Source: Seminavis robusta
Lineage: Eukaryota; Bacillariophyta; Bacillariophyceae; Naviculales; Naviculaceae
Direction of reading: 5' to 3'
Length of the DNA stretch: 64,000 nucleotides
Assembly (NCBI GenBank): GCA_903772945.1
Contig: CAICTM010000154.1
Coordinates: 1-64,000 of the forward strand
This document shows, piece after piece, positions 11,901 through 23,892 of the stretch. The notes below the pieces were generated by a model. That model did not search any database. It was not told the DNA's origin and saw nothing but the letters and a program-made list of their open reading frames with translations. The position numbers were made by a program, and so were the translations under genes. Positions within the stretch are counted from its first letter, which is position 1. Each line of letters begins with the position of its first letter.

Positions 11901-14900
11901 GGCTTTCTCGTTTCTTCGGAGAGGCCGCTGCAAGTCTTCAATCCCGCAAATGGAAAGCAGAATTTGTCGCAACGAGCTATCAAAGGGAATCCCTGCCATG
12001 ATCTCGGAAGCCTCAAAGCCGACCAGGCCTGACGCCATAATATGGCATGCTGGCAAGGGCGTAATGTTTTGCTGCTGGTTCCAGCAAATGAATCGTAAAA
12101 GATGGAGCTTTCGCAGTTTCTCTTCGCACTTCTCGAGCAAGAAAGCATCGAAGGACTGAATCGAAGTATCATGCAGGCCAAACAGAGAAGGATTCTTTCT
12201 CGCGCGGGCGTAATACAGCGTGCCCCTCAACCAATTGAGGGCAGTTGAGGGGCTGCAGATCACTTGCTGTGAGATCTCTGCGTTGATGACCTCAATCAGC
12301 TTTCGTTCCAATTGACTTTCGGCAGGACCGAGCCCGCCTGATAGTCTTTCAATGCGAGCCTTGGACTTGTTGTCTGTCATGATGACGGCAGTCCCACTGG
12401 TGTCAAAGCCCGGCCTTCCGGCTCTTCCAACCATCTGTAAGATGCTGGCCGCATCAATATCCTGGTAGCCGCATCCACTTCCTCGCCAAGCAGTGGTGCC
12501 TTTTATGATTACGAGATGAACCGGGAGATTCACTCCTTGAGCCAATGTCGAAGTGGCGCAGAGCACACGAATGTCACCTTCGGCAAACCCCTTTTCGACG
12601 ACTTTTCGGTCGCCAGCCTCGAGACCTGCGTGGTGGAAAGCAACCCCTTCCAGTAGACAACGTTGGAGTTGGGTGTTTCTTGTTTGCGACGCAACTTTTG
12701 CCTTGACTGTGCCGTGAGAGAATCCGACCCCCTTGGCTTGTGCCAAGAATGACGCTAGCTTCTCAGTATCCTTCTTGCTGTGGCAGAACACAATCGTCGG
12801 CTTTTTGTTGGAGTATTTCTGGATCAACCCAGGGACTCGATGGTGAACGGTGTTCCAAAATTGAAACTCGTTCTTGCCAATAGTGCCAAGATTCACAATA
12901 TGCATCGTCAATGGTACCGGTCGGTAACTTGCATCAAAAGTATAGCATTCGGACGCTGAAAGCAGGGAGGCGCAATCTTGGATGTTCGGCAAGGTCGCAG
13001 AGACGGCAACAAATCTGAAGGACGATGCGATTGCCTCAGGGGTTGTATGTGGATAGCTGCAAAAGATCAAACAGGACAGTGAGCGAAGGAAGAAAGGAAC
13101 GAAGCTGCATTAGAACCTGATAGGTGCTGTTCTTACCTTGACATGAGGAGTTCTTCATGTGTCACCGCCACGTTCCTTGCGGCCCTTTGAATGGTCTTCA
13201 TGCGGCAAACGATCGCTTCCAAGCACCATCCACGGCTAGGATCCCCCACCATGTGTACCTCATCCACCATGAATAGCTTGATCGTTGCAAATAGATAAAA
13301 GTTTTCCGTCCATCGCCTTGTCATGCTATCAAACTTCTCCGGCGTGGTGACAATCAGCTGAGATTCGGCAAGGTTTCGGTAGGAATCTCCAGGTTCCTTA
13401 TCATCCCCAGTGATCATTGCAACTGAAATGCCAATGCCGAGAGCTGACAGTCGTGTATTCCAATCGTTGTATCGTTCTTCACAAAGGGCTTTGCTTGGAG
13501 CGACGTAGACCATTTTTCGATGCCTGCTCAAGAAGGATGGACGATGTGCAACTTTTGGTTGATTCAACAGGTCGATGTAGATGAGCCGTGCCATGGCGAT
13601 CTCGAAGATGGTGGACTTTCCCGAGCCCGTTGGAGAGGAAACAAGAACTTGGTCGTTGCTGTTGGCCAGGACGTTTACAACCTCCGATTGAAGATGATTG
13701 AAGGCATGGAATTTGCACTTCCAGAACTTGGCAATGTGCGGTGGGAACACTTGCTCGACTGGGGTCCGCTTTCGAGTATTCATGGGTCGATTGTGAACGT
13801 TGAAGGAATGCACTATGGGATCCGGACTTGACTCGTGAGTTGTTGGAACGTAGAGAGACGGATCAATTTCCCTGATCTTTGCGTCGTTCATAGATGCAAA
13901 ATCGAGGATGCCATTTCCATCGTCAAATCCTGAGCGTTCGGGGCTATCGTCCTTCCGAGTCGTCTTGTCGACATCCTTGTTGCTTTTTGTGTTGCTACTG
14001 CTGCCACCAATTCCGGTATTACTCCCGGCATCACCTTTACGAAAGAAACGGGAATCTGCTTTCTTTGCTGCACCGTGGTTGGTTTTGGCTGCAACTGGCT
14101 GTACATCGTCATCATCAGTGTCATCATCATCAGAGCCATTCACGTCGAACATCATTGGGAAATCTCCGTCGTTGGCTTGTGCCTTGCTACCGGTAGTAAG
14201 GTTGTCCGCGTCGTCTTCGGTCGCGTCCACCAAGTCGATCACATTTTGAGCCGTCGTTTCTGCCCCGTTGGTAGGTTTCTTGCTGGCGGACGATTCTTTT
14301 TCAGTAGCCTGAAGACGTCGTTTAGTACTTGGGCTGGCCCTCGGACTCGGTGTGTACGGCGTTAGGAGAATCTCTGAATCTGGCGTAGCTGTAGCAGCAT
14401 TAGAGGCATTGGGAGGCGTTCGCACAGAAGCAGTGCCCGCTGCTTTGGGAGTGGACGTGGTCTTCTTGTAGGGGTTGACTCTTGTTTTGATCGTCGTAGG
14501 ACGAGCAGCAGTAGCGCTCTTGTCGCCTTTTGCAAGTCCGATTGTACCATGCTTCGGATACGTTTGATTTCCAGTGGATCGTCCTGTACCGGTAGGAGTA
14601 GACCCGAGAAATGGCGACGCACTGGAGTCCGACGACGATGCGCTGGAAGTAGACGTCGAATCGCGCGGAGCAGTTGCGCTCGTACCGATTTGACGACCGC
14701 CGAGGTAGTGGGGTGCCTTGGGCTGCGGTGGACTAGGGGAAGGCGACTCTACAGAGTCACCGTGTCCGTTTCTAGAGAATAAAGAAGCACTCTTCTTCGC
14801 TGTGGAAGTGGAGCTACGTCTTTCGTGGTCCTCCGACTCGGCAAGAGATGTATCGTCGCTGTCACCGATGCTCGAATTTTCCACCTTGACTTCGACTACT

Positions 14901-15181
14901 GGCATCTTGTTCTTCACACTGTCTTGTTCGTTTACCAAAGATGTCGGATCTTTGCTGTGCCGCTCGATGAGGTCGTCAATGGCCTTGTAGGCTTCCGAGC
15001 CGATGGAATCCAAGTCGCTCGGTGCATTCGATTCTTCGTCTTTTTGTCCGCCACGACGAAGCTTCTCCTCCATTCGCTGTAGCTGCTCTTCTGTCGAATC
15101 ATCATCCGAGGAAGATGAGGATGAAGAAGAGATGGAGGAATCGTCGTCGTCGTCGTTCGGTTGCTTGGCCATGGTCGGCAT
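8945..15181 (-). CDS. HFM1: HFM1/MER3-type meiotic ATP-dependent DNA helicase, four exons
   Basis: The exons, in coding order, are 15181-13137, 13056-11270, 11202-11059 and 10974-8945. The introns are 80, 67 and 84 bases, all GT-AG with matching phases, and the coding total is 6006 bases (2001 residues). Residues 1-480 are acidic and serine-rich, probably disordered. The helicase core follows: SSPTGSGKST (Walker lysine near 522), YVAPSKALCEERYNDW, TTPEKFDSMTRRW, VDEVHMVGDPSRG (DEVH near 638), FVAVSATLPNIQD at the start of exon 2, and QMVGRAGRPGFD. A Sec63-type region ends in SMVGFD, encoded by the small exon 3. The KALC, PEKFDSM and VDEVH blocks resemble HFM1/MER3 rather than Brr2 or ASCC3, and there is only one helicase cassette. 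HFM1/MER3 unwinds recombination intermediates and promotes meiotic crossovers. The last 675 residues are Gln/Asn/Pro/Ser-rich, include two near-identical HPGAPP...ISPPM repeats, and are absent from usual homologues of about 1100-1450 residues. Confidence 0.9.
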
Positions 15182-15489
15182 TTCTCTCGCAGTGTTGCGG
15201 TTGTGATGAGACGACGAAAAGGAGGTGAAACTTGAAAAGAGAACCCGGAGGCGAGCATTTTTAAAGGATGATGAATGATGAGGGTTAGAGATAACTGAAA
15301 AAAGTGAAGGTCATCCAGTCACAGCGTCCCGCGATTCGATTTGATCTCGTGAAGAAGCAAAGATCCATCTTGCCTCCACAACAGAACACTCAATTGCTTG
15401 ATCTCGATATCTCCATAGAGGACTCGAGCGACACCCCATACGTTCAGGTTTAACAACAGTCAACGAAGAACAAAACAACACAGTCCAAG
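15182..15489. promoter_or_regulatory. Shared divergent promoter region
   Basis: These 308 bases separate the starts of the helicase (-) and the first DUF1349 gene (+), so both promoters must lie here. The strand leading into the plus-strand gene ends with an A/C-rich leader immediately before the ATG. No clear TATA box is visible. Confidence 0.5.
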
Positions 15490-16125
15490 ATGAGGTGGAT
15501 GAACGAACCCGAGTGGAACGAAGAGGATGGCAGATCAGGAGTCAAGGCTATCCGCATGCAAGTTCCTGGAGGAACCGATTGCTGGCGCAAGACCCGCCAC
15601 AACATGATTTCGGACAATGTTCCCTTTCGCTACCGCAACGTGATTGGTGACTTTGAGGTGATCCTTCATGCCACTACCAAGTTTACTGGCAACTACGAAC
15701 AAGCCGGGATCATGGTCCGCGAAAGTGATGAAACATGGATGACTTGTGGATTCCAAGTCTTTGATGGACAGCCACAGGCCAGCGCCGTCGTGACGCGTGA
15801 TACCTCCGATTGGTCCCTCTTGCCTCTTCCCGAGACGCAGGATTCCATGTACTTTGTCGTGAAGCGAACCAAGGAAGTGGTGGAATGCTTTTATTCCTTT
15901 GATGGCTTTGAATGGACTCAGGTCCGACAAGCGGTGCTCTCGGATGCAAATAAGCTCATGGTCGGTATGTACGGTGCCTGCCCACAAGGGGATGGCTTTG
16001 AAGTGGTATTTGAACATTTCACAATCAAATCCGAGGATGGAGAGTTGGATCTGTCGGATGGTGAGGGAGAAGATCTAGCTATCCAGGACGAAGAAAGCGA
16101 AGAACTACAGATTGAAGATGAGTAA
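15490..16125 (+). CDS. DUF1349 concanavalin-like protein, paralogue 1
   Basis: The protein has 211 residues and one exon. Residues 1-180 match the DUF1349 fold (beta-sandwich related to concanavalin-like lectins): DCWRKTRHNM, FEVILHATTKF, YEQAGIMVRES, WSLLPLP and GACPQGDGFEVVFEHF are recognisable family landmarks. The last 30 residues are very acidic. There is no signal peptide, so the protein is probably cytosolic. The family includes fungal proteins annotated as regulating enolase and many uncharacterised bacterial proteins; no catalytic residues are established, and a sugar-binding role is only inferred. The next plus-strand gene is a clear paralogue, so the pair arose by tandem duplication. 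Confidence 0.85.
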   Translation: MRWMNEPEWNEEDGRSGVKAIRMQVPGGTDCWRKTRHNMISDNVPFRYRNVIGDFEVILHATTKFTGNYEQAGIMVRESDETWMTCGFQVFDGQPQASAVVTRDTSDWSLLPLPETQDSMYFVVKRTKEVVECFYSFDGFEWTQVRQAVLSDANKLMVGMYGACPQGDGFEVVFEHFTIKSEDGELDLSDGEGEDLAIQDEESEELQIEDE

Positions 16126-16943
16126 TTTTGTTTCTCAAGACGGAACAGACAGGAGCGTTAACGACGGCATTTGTAACACTTGTGTGGTGTGGGCCAGCCA
16201 AAATGGTTGTTTTAATTTTGACATGACAATAAACTGAATGAGATGCTTTGGATGAGATTCTTGTGTAGATGATTGGTGGTTTTCATCTCCCTTGGTATCC
16301 TTATTGCTTTTATTTGTCAAGTTCTTTTAGAATATACGTATCTATATTCGTTCTCTCAGTTTTCCTACTAGAATAGGATATTGGACCAGGAATAACTAAA
16401 GTTCCGCTAGATCTATTATAGGTAGGAGGCTCAAGCAATGAAAGCCTGAGTTTTGGTCCAGGCGCCAAGATACCCTGCATCCTGCATCTTCAGGCCGTTC
16501 CCTCCGTTGATTTCTCCAGAGTTTAGCTAGCTAGAATACATGCAGCAGCTCTGTGGATCAGGTAGCTTCTATCAACATGGATGTATCTATCTGGAATCCA
16601 ATACACGTGCGGTGGAGTGGAGATAGACTACATCAGAGGCATGGGCCCTTCCTTTCCTCCGCAAGGTATTTTTTGGCTGGATCATTATTTTCGGGTTTAT
16701 GGTCAGTCTTGTCAGCGACTCAGAGGCTGCCCGCTGCAAGGTCACGGCTGAATGATGACTGCTTGCTACCAAACTCCAAACCTAAAGATCGCGTCTTCTG
16801 TTCTTCTTTTTGTTGTCAACGACGAAGATCCACTACAAGCTCGAAAAGCAACGTTGTTCATTCTTGTCCCGTCTCCTGCTGACAACAACTTTCGGTCCCC
16901 TTATTAGAGATCCTCATCACAGCATACGGTAGCAGCAAGCAAG
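16126..16943. other. Intergenic stretch between the DUF1349 paralogues
   Basis: These 818 bases contain no supported gene. The first part is AT-rich and probably the 3' end of the upstream transcript (an AATAAAC-type signal occurs near 16,230). The last part is the promoter and leader of paralogue 2. No conserved copy of the upstream promoter is evident. Confidence 0.5.
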
Positions 16944-17633
16944 ATGGCGGCAGCAGAAACAGACCCCTCGGATCCCTTCAAGGGAATGAAATGGATCAAT
17001 GCTCCGAAAAGATCCAAATGGGATATCACGGATGGACGTTTGAAGCTCAGTGTTCCCTCCCAGACGGATCTATGGCGTGGAACCAAATTTGGTTTCACCA
17101 AGGAGAACGCTCCCTACTTTTTCAAGAAAATCTCTGGCGACTTTCAAGTAACCTGCCATATCAAAGGAAAATTCGACCAACTCTATGATCAGGGAGGTAT
17201 CCTGATCCAAGCATCCAAAACGGTATACCTCAAATGCGGGATCGAATACTTCAAAGATCAGTGCTATGCGAGTACCTGTGTTACAAAGGAGAACTCGGAC
17301 TGGTCCTTGATGCCTCTCCCGGATAAGGCAAAGCAAGCGTGGTTCGTTATCAAACGGATTGGAGATTGTGTACAAGTGTACTCCTCCCAAGATGGTGTTA
17401 TATACAATCAGGTCCGACTGGCTGTCTTGACGGATGAACCCATTTTGAAGGTGGGATTGTTTGGAGCCTGCCCTCAAGGAACTGGCTTCAAAATCTACTT
17501 TGAACACTTTTCGATTGAAGAGGAGTCTGGAGAAGGCGAGGAAGAAGATTGGGGCGAAGAAGAGGATTACGGAGAGTACGAGGATGAAGGTGAATTTGCG
17601 TTGGAATCTGACGAAGAGGAGAATCTAGATTAA
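16944..17633 (+). CDS. DUF1349 concanavalin-like protein, paralogue 2
   Basis: The protein has 229 residues and one exon, with the start in AAGATGGCG. It aligns over its whole length with paralogue 1: WINAPKRSKWDI, TDLWRGTKFGFTKENAPYFF, YDQGGILIQAS, NSDWSLMPLPDKAKQ, VRLAVLTDEPILKVGLFGACPQG and FKIYFEHFSIE. A tail of about 40 residues is almost entirely Glu, Asp, Gly and Tyr, longer and more acidic than in paralogue 1. The two proteins have clearly diverged, so the duplication is not recent. The role is unknown; DUF1349 suggests binding to carbohydrate or another ligand. No targeting signal is seen. Confidence 0.85.
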   Translation: MAAAETDPSDPFKGMKWINAPKRSKWDITDGRLKLSVPSQTDLWRGTKFGFTKENAPYFFKKISGDFQVTCHIKGKFDQLYDQGGILIQASKTVYLKCGIEYFKDQCYASTCVTKENSDWSLMPLPDKAKQAWFVIKRIGDCVQVYSSQDGVIYNQVRLAVLTDEPILKVGLFGACPQGTGFKIYFEHFSIEEESGEGEEEDWGEEEDYGEYEDEGEFALESDEEENLD

Positions 17634-17903
17634 AACGCCCGGAAGCAATGGCTCCGTATTTATTCATGTGGTGGTGGCGGTTGAGAGTGTCCTGTTTTTC
17701 CGAATGCTGTGGTGAATGCACTGGTAATAGATTAGTTTTATGCTTGCCCCGCCGTGAATCGAATGCGTCGTCAATACCGCATTTGCGGATACATTGCTCA
17801 CGCAAGTGGAGCATGGAACGACATCATTAAAATAAGCTAAGATGGCACCTCACAGCATACAGTCAGCGGAAACACGCCACAAGTCTTGGTGGCAACTACG
17901 GCG

Positions 17904-19578
17904 TTACTTCGTAGCCAATGCCTTGACTCCATCCAGCCACTCGGCCAGTATGTTCTGAATGATAATGTAGCCCTCCTTGATATCTTCAGTATCCGTGTCC
18001 CTAGGGCCTACCGAGTTCAGATCCGAATGATGCGCTCCATTTTCAAAGTTCAGCACCAAGAGACTTTCTGATAAGTTCTGTTTGACAGCACCAACGGACC
18101 AGCCATCGTTCAAGCCATTTGTGAACAGGATGCGACTTGCATTGGCAGCTACCAAGTCATCAAATTTCCACTTTGCAACCAGTTCTGTGGGACGCGGCTT
18201 AACTCCAAACCGTGCGTGGCAATGAGCATTCATCCAATCTAGTGTCCAATTCCGAGGAGGAAACATGGATTCATGGGAAAAGCCAATTTTCTCCACCAAA
18301 AGTGTACCTATTGCATGGATGTCGGAGGGAGCAACAGCAGACAGCATGAGCCCCAAGCTAGCTAGCTGGTGAGGGGTGTACAATACAATGCTGGATACAC
18401 TTACACGTCTGAAAGTCCCAACTCTCGCCATCCGTACCAGTCCCATCACCACTCCAATCACCTCCTGAAATAGTAGCATGACGCCCAGCTGGAAGCTGGA
18501 GGCCCATGTTGAAACAGTCAGAACCTCTTCCTAGTCTGTCAGTCAGAAATGTCTTGACCTTGTCCACAGCACTGGAATGGTCATCCAAGAAAATCTGACA
18601 ATCTTTGTACAAATTGGTCTGAGGTGAAGGGGGATAATTGCCCATATTGTCATTGGCAAAGGTATATCCAACCATCATGAAAAGTTCTTCAAAGAACACG
18701 TGTCGACTTTTGATGTAGTCCGGAAGTGTTCCTGGGCAAATACCAACATCAATGGCAGGAATGTAGTTTGATGATGAGCCTTCTTGTAGCACATCATCCA
18801 AAGCTTGTCTGACAGCTTTGGAACAGCCAGGAATTGTCTTTTCAGCTACTTTGGAGATGTGATTGTAGTAGTCTCCCTCTTGTACCTGCTGAGAATAGAA
18901 CTTGACAGGCGCTGACCCAGCATACGACATGTCAATCACATCGGGGAACCGTAGCCTTGCTGACATGCTGAGAAATCCAGGATAAGAGCCTCCTACTGTT
19001 ATCACAGGACAGTAGTCAGAGGATGTCTTGTTAAGTGAACATCGAAGCTGGTCTTGAGCCACATGCTGTACTAAACGAACTGCATCCATCAGGGCTTGCT
19101 CTGCAGTGAAGAGTTGAACTCTTGGATCCATTTTCCTCGCCAGAGTTCTTCCTCTCAATTCCCTTTTTGACTCGGCAGATTGTTGCTGACTGTTTCCTTC
19201 TAATGTTAGATTTGCGTGCACCAAAGGTTGACTGAATCCATAAAATCGATGTTCTGGTTGTACAACAAAAGCTCCAAAATTCTTGGCTAGATGATCACTG
19301 ATAAACGGGTAATAGATACCAGTCTCCGGAGAGATGTGCCCCTCTCCTCCAAGAATCATAAAAATGGGAGACCCAGGACCCTTGAAATGATCGGACCAAA
19401 CATAGTACCTCTGGGACCACAATTTTCCCTTGTAGTGGTCATTTTGGTGCAAATGATCCACCAGCTGACGGGGATAGTAGTGGGCAGGAGCTGCTTTCCC
19501 ATTGCATCCTTGGAAATTGCGAGTCAGGACCAAGAGGGCCACCAGGAAACGTAGGGTGTAACCAAGGAGGTACTTCAT
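17904..19578 (-). CDS. Serine carboxypeptidase S28 family protein (PRCP/DPP7-like), two exons
   Basis: The exons are 19578-18405 and 18361-17904, giving 543 residues. The start was chosen at 19578 because it opens a hydrophobic signal peptide (KYLLGYTLRFLVALLVL); an in-frame ATG further upstream (ORF from 19701) would bury it. Family landmarks are RYYVWSDHF, GGEG, QPEHRFYG, the nucleophile elbow GGSYPG (Ser198; usually GGSYGG or GGSYSG), and, in exon 2, LFTNGLNDGW with the acid Asp and NGAHHSDL with the His. Members cleave after proline or act as dipeptidyl peptidases, in lysosome-like compartments or outside the cell. The predicted intron is only 43 bases. The junction gives FQTSSLG where the family normally has FQTCTE, so the splice sites may be slightly different from those proposed. 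Confidence 0.85.
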
Positions 19579-21628
19579 TTGCCTGTCGTTTTGAACAAGC
19601 TTATAGTGACGAGATCCATTCATCATGCTACGATATGATTGATACCGATACCATCGAACCAGAACGTCAAATAAACAATCGGTTGTGGGCGTGTGGGTCA
19701 ATCGAAGAATCTTTGAAACCGCCTTTCAGTATTATTCGATGTCCTGCTGGCTTATTGATTGGCTATGTCTACCGGTACAGTCGTACCAGTACCGGTACCG
19801 GTACGGCGCGGTACGGTACTGTACCGGATGTGAGTAGGAGAGGCGCCTCCTCCAATAGATTGTTTTACAGCTTCTTTATGCAAATGAGGAGGTTACTAGA
19901 TTAGTGGTAATGCTCGAAGATCGAACCAAGCTTGTGGATTTGATACACATGCCAGCGCAGGACCCTCAACCTATCATAGTAGATGGACTGGTTTGGAGAC
20001 CACTTGTACCGTTCTCCCCCATGATCTAGTCTATTTCAATTGTTCCTCCCCATGCACGGACTATTCCACCTGTTTTTGCTGCCCTCCACGGATCCACGGT
20101 GATGTTCGATTCAGAAGGGAGTTGCTGAATCCTATCAACCCCCCCCCGAATAGTTTGAAGAATCATGCAGGTGTGCATACCGGTATACAGTTGCCGCAGC
20201 CGGAAAGACCTGCGTTAGCAACGACCGACTGCTTTGATTTCACCACCAGGGCTCGAGCTGGAAGAATCTTGCAGGTGTGCATTGGCAGCCACCCGGAATA
20301 GCCTGCGTTGTGAACAACCTCGAGCGATGGGGTTTCGTACGCGAGTTGGAAGACCCATGCAGTCACTGGAATAGCCGGTGTTGGCAACATGCTTTTATGA
20401 ACCAGGGCTCGAGTTTGAAGAATCGCGCAAGTGTGCATGTACTGTACCAGTGGCAGCAACCTCTGGTTTTCGTATCAGCACCAGCTACGATCATCGGTCA
20501 CAGAGACCCACTGCATAGTTATCGCTCCAGACACAGAGCCCGGATAGAAGTTTGTCGATCCTGTGAAATAACTCTTGGGGATGGTTGGAGGACCCAACTA
20601 TGGTTTTTGGACGACGAAGCAGTTTGCCTTGACCAAGAATCCGGGTTGACAACAATGTCCGATGACGATGTTGGAAGCAGACAAGAAAGCATCCAAAATT
20701 TGGAGAAATCAGCAGGAGACCGTGTCCGCAAAAGGAAGATGGCTAATCCATGCAAATCTCAACACTGTAGGACCGAGGAAGAAATGAGAAGTTTGTCCGG
20801 GTCTGCTCAGGTTAATGAGCGGTGCACATGCCCAGAGTCATTTCACTTTACTGCAACGAGCCACAGGGTACAGTATTACACTTTGCGACCAGATAAAAAG
20901 TCAGACTTGAGCATTGGATCCAGACAAGCAAGTCTGTTGTTGTTTCTGTCACCGCGGTCAAACCCACAAGCTAGGCGGACATGTGTCAACTCGGAAGATG
21001 CTGGTTAAAACCACCAGCGGGGCCCAATGGAATGAAAAATGCGAATCTTTGGCACGAATGGCATTGTGACAAGACAGCCCTCGGCACGCACTTAGACGCC
21101 ACGCCAGGGGACCTGACCTCCAACCAACGAAATCGCTTACCACGAAGCACACCTCCCATGGTGTCGGCGGTCCTGGAAACACGAACTTTCCAATCAATCC
21201 AGATACGCCGGTTTGAGAAAAAATAGAAGAGAAGGAATTGACGACGGCAATCTGGATGCCAGGAATGAGCAGTCCTTGATGAAGTACAGTAGATGACTCA
21301 TCTCTTTCCAAGGTCGTGCCGCATCCAAGGGGACGAACGCATCGGTACCACCAACCATACAGATAGACACCCGACCGATTTTGGTTGTGAAGAGGCAAGA
21401 GCCCACAATTGGAAAATTGCCAGCCCAACGCAGCGTTTGCGCACCCTCTCATCGCTCACAAATTCTACCTACAAGACTCCCAAACTTGTCCGGATTTTTC
21501 GATTGTTCAACCTTGCCTTGACATCCACCTTCAAGTCTGCTATTCTGAAGATAGAAACCTTCCTAAACCATCTGCTCTCCACTGTTTCTGCTTTGAAGTG
21601 CTACCAACAACACACCACCACTGCCACC
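19579..21628. other. Intergenic stretch with repeats
   Basis: No gene is supported in these 2 kb. A dense run of ACCGGT/GGTACC palindromes lies at about 19,770-19,830, and a degenerate three-copy repeat lies at 20157-20440. A 243-codon open frame (20277-21008, +) overlaps the repeat and has no recognisable domain. The right end is the promoter and leader of the glycosyltransferase gene. Confidence 0.5.
20157..20440. repeat. Degenerate three-copy repeat
   Basis: The core GAAGAATC..GCAGGTGTGCAT occurs at 20157, 20261 and 20417. The last two copies are preceded by CCAGGGCTCGAG. Spacing is 104 and 156 bases, and intervening parts share GGAATAGCC-like pieces. It looks like an old tandem array. 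Confidence 0.6.
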
Positions 21629-22996
21629 ATGAGGATAATGAATATGGAAACGAGAAGTACTCTCATCAACACTGGTGACAGAAAGCAGCAACGGGAGAGA
21701 CGGAGCATTTGGTCTCCACTGGTCACATCGGTAGCATTAATGCTCCTGATTCTGATCCGATCACTGCCACAAAATTTTGATTTTGCATCCATTGCCGAAC
21801 TCTTTTTGGTAGTTCGAAATACAGTCGTCTCGGCATCCCAAGCCAAGGCCATTCCCGCCGTTGTCAGTCGACCCTTTGAAACCGTCTGGGAGGAACCCAA
21901 GAGTTCCGCCGAGCTATTCGACCGTGACACTCGCATCATCTGGGCGTATTGGGACAAGGGCTTGCAAGGAATGCCGGAACTGTGCCAACATTCCGTCTTA
22001 TCCTGGCAAGTGCGAAATCCAGATTGGAAAGTAATCATCCTGGACGATCACAATTACCAACAGTACGTGTCAGTATCGGATCTACCCACCACCTATTTCA
22101 GTTTGAAGGTACAACATCGCAGTGATCTCCTTCGTCTGGCAGTTCTCATTCGATATGGAGGTCTGTATCTGGACGCATCCACATTGGTCTTCAAGGGCTT
22201 TGATCAAATCTGGGATACTGTGGAAGAAGACAAGCTTATGCTGACTTCCCTGAATAAACTGCCTGGATCTGGATTGGACCTATTCAACAATGGACTATTG
22301 ATGACTAAAGGAACCAACAACAAAGTACTCAAGATCTGGCAACAGAGAATCCTAGAATACAGCGAAGCGCCTGGTTTGACTTTGGCAGCCATGAAGGAAC
22401 ATCCCCGATTCGCCCGAGTGGCAAATGATTGGGATGATCCATCCTTGGGTATTCTGGCAGATATGGTACCCTACCACTCCAACTTGTGGATGTTGGATGA
22501 TCTCATCTGGAACAATGACGAAGGAGTTGCCGAGCATGTACTGCATCTCCCCAAGTTGCGATGGGGATTCTGGTTCCTCGCCTTTCCTCATTTGATTACA
22601 GAGAGCAAGAGACGGCAGCAATTATTATTGGGCGCTACCGGTACGACAAGCAATAATGAAACGAACATGTTTATTCCTCCTGTCGAGGATCCCGACATGA
22701 TCAGCTGGAAACCACTGGGTTTGATGAGCGCCATTACAACGATTCTACCGCTGGTCTTTCAGGATGATAGAGACATGTCTATGCGCCTAGTGGAGAATAC
22801 AATGGCACTCAAGTTCACATCGCATGATTTGGGTATTATTGAGTTTGGTATGAAGAAGTTTGGTCTGAAACACACACTAGGGCATCTCTATGATTTGGCC
22901 GTCAACACGACCTCCTATCCGATTCAGCAGGCAACCCTTGATGGTGCAGAAGCACCGGTGTTGGTGGCCAAGCAAGCAATCGAGGTGCCACAATGA
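21629..22996 (+). CDS. Type II membrane glycosyltransferase, capsular-polysaccharide-synthesis-like
   Basis: The protein has 455 residues from the ATG in GCCACCATGA at 21629. The frame stays open far upstream (21293), but that stretch lacks protein-like character. A short basic cytosolic segment is followed by one hydrophobic span (residues 29-45) and a luminal catalytic domain, the usual Golgi layout. Residues 102-190 carry the signature of the Caps_synth/GT32-like group: IIWAYWDKGLQGMPELC, DWKVIILDD, SDLLRLAVLIRYGGLYLDAS. The Asp of LDAS (D182) belongs to the DXD-type nucleotide-sugar and metal site. Such enzymes transfer a hexose from a nucleotide sugar to glycans or lipids; the acceptor is unknown. 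No paralogue lies nearby. Confidence 0.8.
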   Translation: MRIMNMETRSTLINTGDRKQQRERRSIWSPLVTSVALMLLILIRSLPQNFDFASIAELFLVVRNTVVSASQAKAIPAVVSRPFETVWEEPKSSAELFDRDTRIIWAYWDKGLQGMPELCQHSVLSWQVRNPDWKVIILDDHNYQQYVSVSDLPTTYFSLKVQHRSDLLRLAVLIRYGGLYLDASTLVFKGFDQIWDTVEEDKLMLTSLNKLPGSGLDLFNNGLLMTKGTNNKVLKIWQQRILEYSEAPGLTLAAMKEHPRFARVANDWDDPSLGILADMVPYHSNLWMLDDLIWNNDEGVAEHVLHLPKLRWGFWFLAFPHLITESKRRQQLLLGATGTTSNNETNMFIPPVEDPDMISWKPLGLMSAITTILPLVFQDDRDMSMRLVENTMALKFTSHDLGIIEFGMKKFGLKHTLGHLYDLAVNTTSYPIQQATLDGAEAPVLVAKQAIEVPQ

Positions 22997-23892
22997 TAAA
23001 AGAAAGAGGCAAGGAGAATAACGAAAGCGCCGTCATTGCAGGAAACGGCCCGTGCCTTGCTCTCGGTAGTCCAATACCAGCGAGGAGGAAGAGATAGACC
23101 GATCCGATTCATTCAACACAAGCAAGAGCATGTGCAGTTTGAATTGACATATCATAGTTCACAACTAAAGAAGTGTACAGGGACACAACATAGCCAACAA
23201 AAGTAGACGACTTGAACAAAATACGTAGATTCTCTTGAACTCTTTTCTGGGGCCACTTGCCAATTCCGGTCTAGCGACCATCGTGCTCGACCAGGGCCCC
23301 GCAGAGCCGAGCTGGTAAGGGTACTAATTAATCCATCCCAAAGAAGGTTTCTTGTTAGCCCGGACTGGCAAACAAGCATCGGTACTATTTGCATCCGCTG
23401 GGAGCAATAGCTTACAATTGGCTAAGAGCATTAATACAAAAAGCCTACACGCCGATCAGCTATTCAGAACGTCTAGTCTGGGTACATCCCTGGCCCCGGC
23501 TTATTCAATAGGAATACTCCAGGGCTAACACGTACAAGAACGTCCACCTAAGCATCCTTGGAGAGTCCTTCCACTCCCTCACGAATCTTCAATCGCATCT
23601 GCCACATCTGGATCTCCGTCCTCACCCATTGGGTCTACCGTGGGGTCAGGACCGTGGGATTCGGTTGCTCCACCAATTCCCAAATTCGTGGTGGGTGCTC
23701 CAAGTTGCGTCTTAATGGATCTACGCTAAGGTTAGAGATAACACGTCATTGATGGCAGACAGTAGAGAAAAGAGAGACACATCTGAGAAAGACAGAGAGT
23801 CGAGTCGAGTCCAACAGCAACACCATCAACACGAAAGGCAAGCCATCACCCCCCTTTCGAACATATTCCTCCCTTGCTTAAAAGAGTCAACC
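22997..23892. other. Intergenic stretch
   Basis: I see no gene here. Short overlapping open frames have no homology that I recognise. GAGTC units occur near 23,798 and a CAACAGCAACACCATCAACAC leader-like stretch precedes the next ATG. Confidence 0.5.

Noticed and set aside
20277-21008. Plus-strand frame of 243 codons
   Set aside because: Its first part is an old tandem repeat and the rest has random composition.
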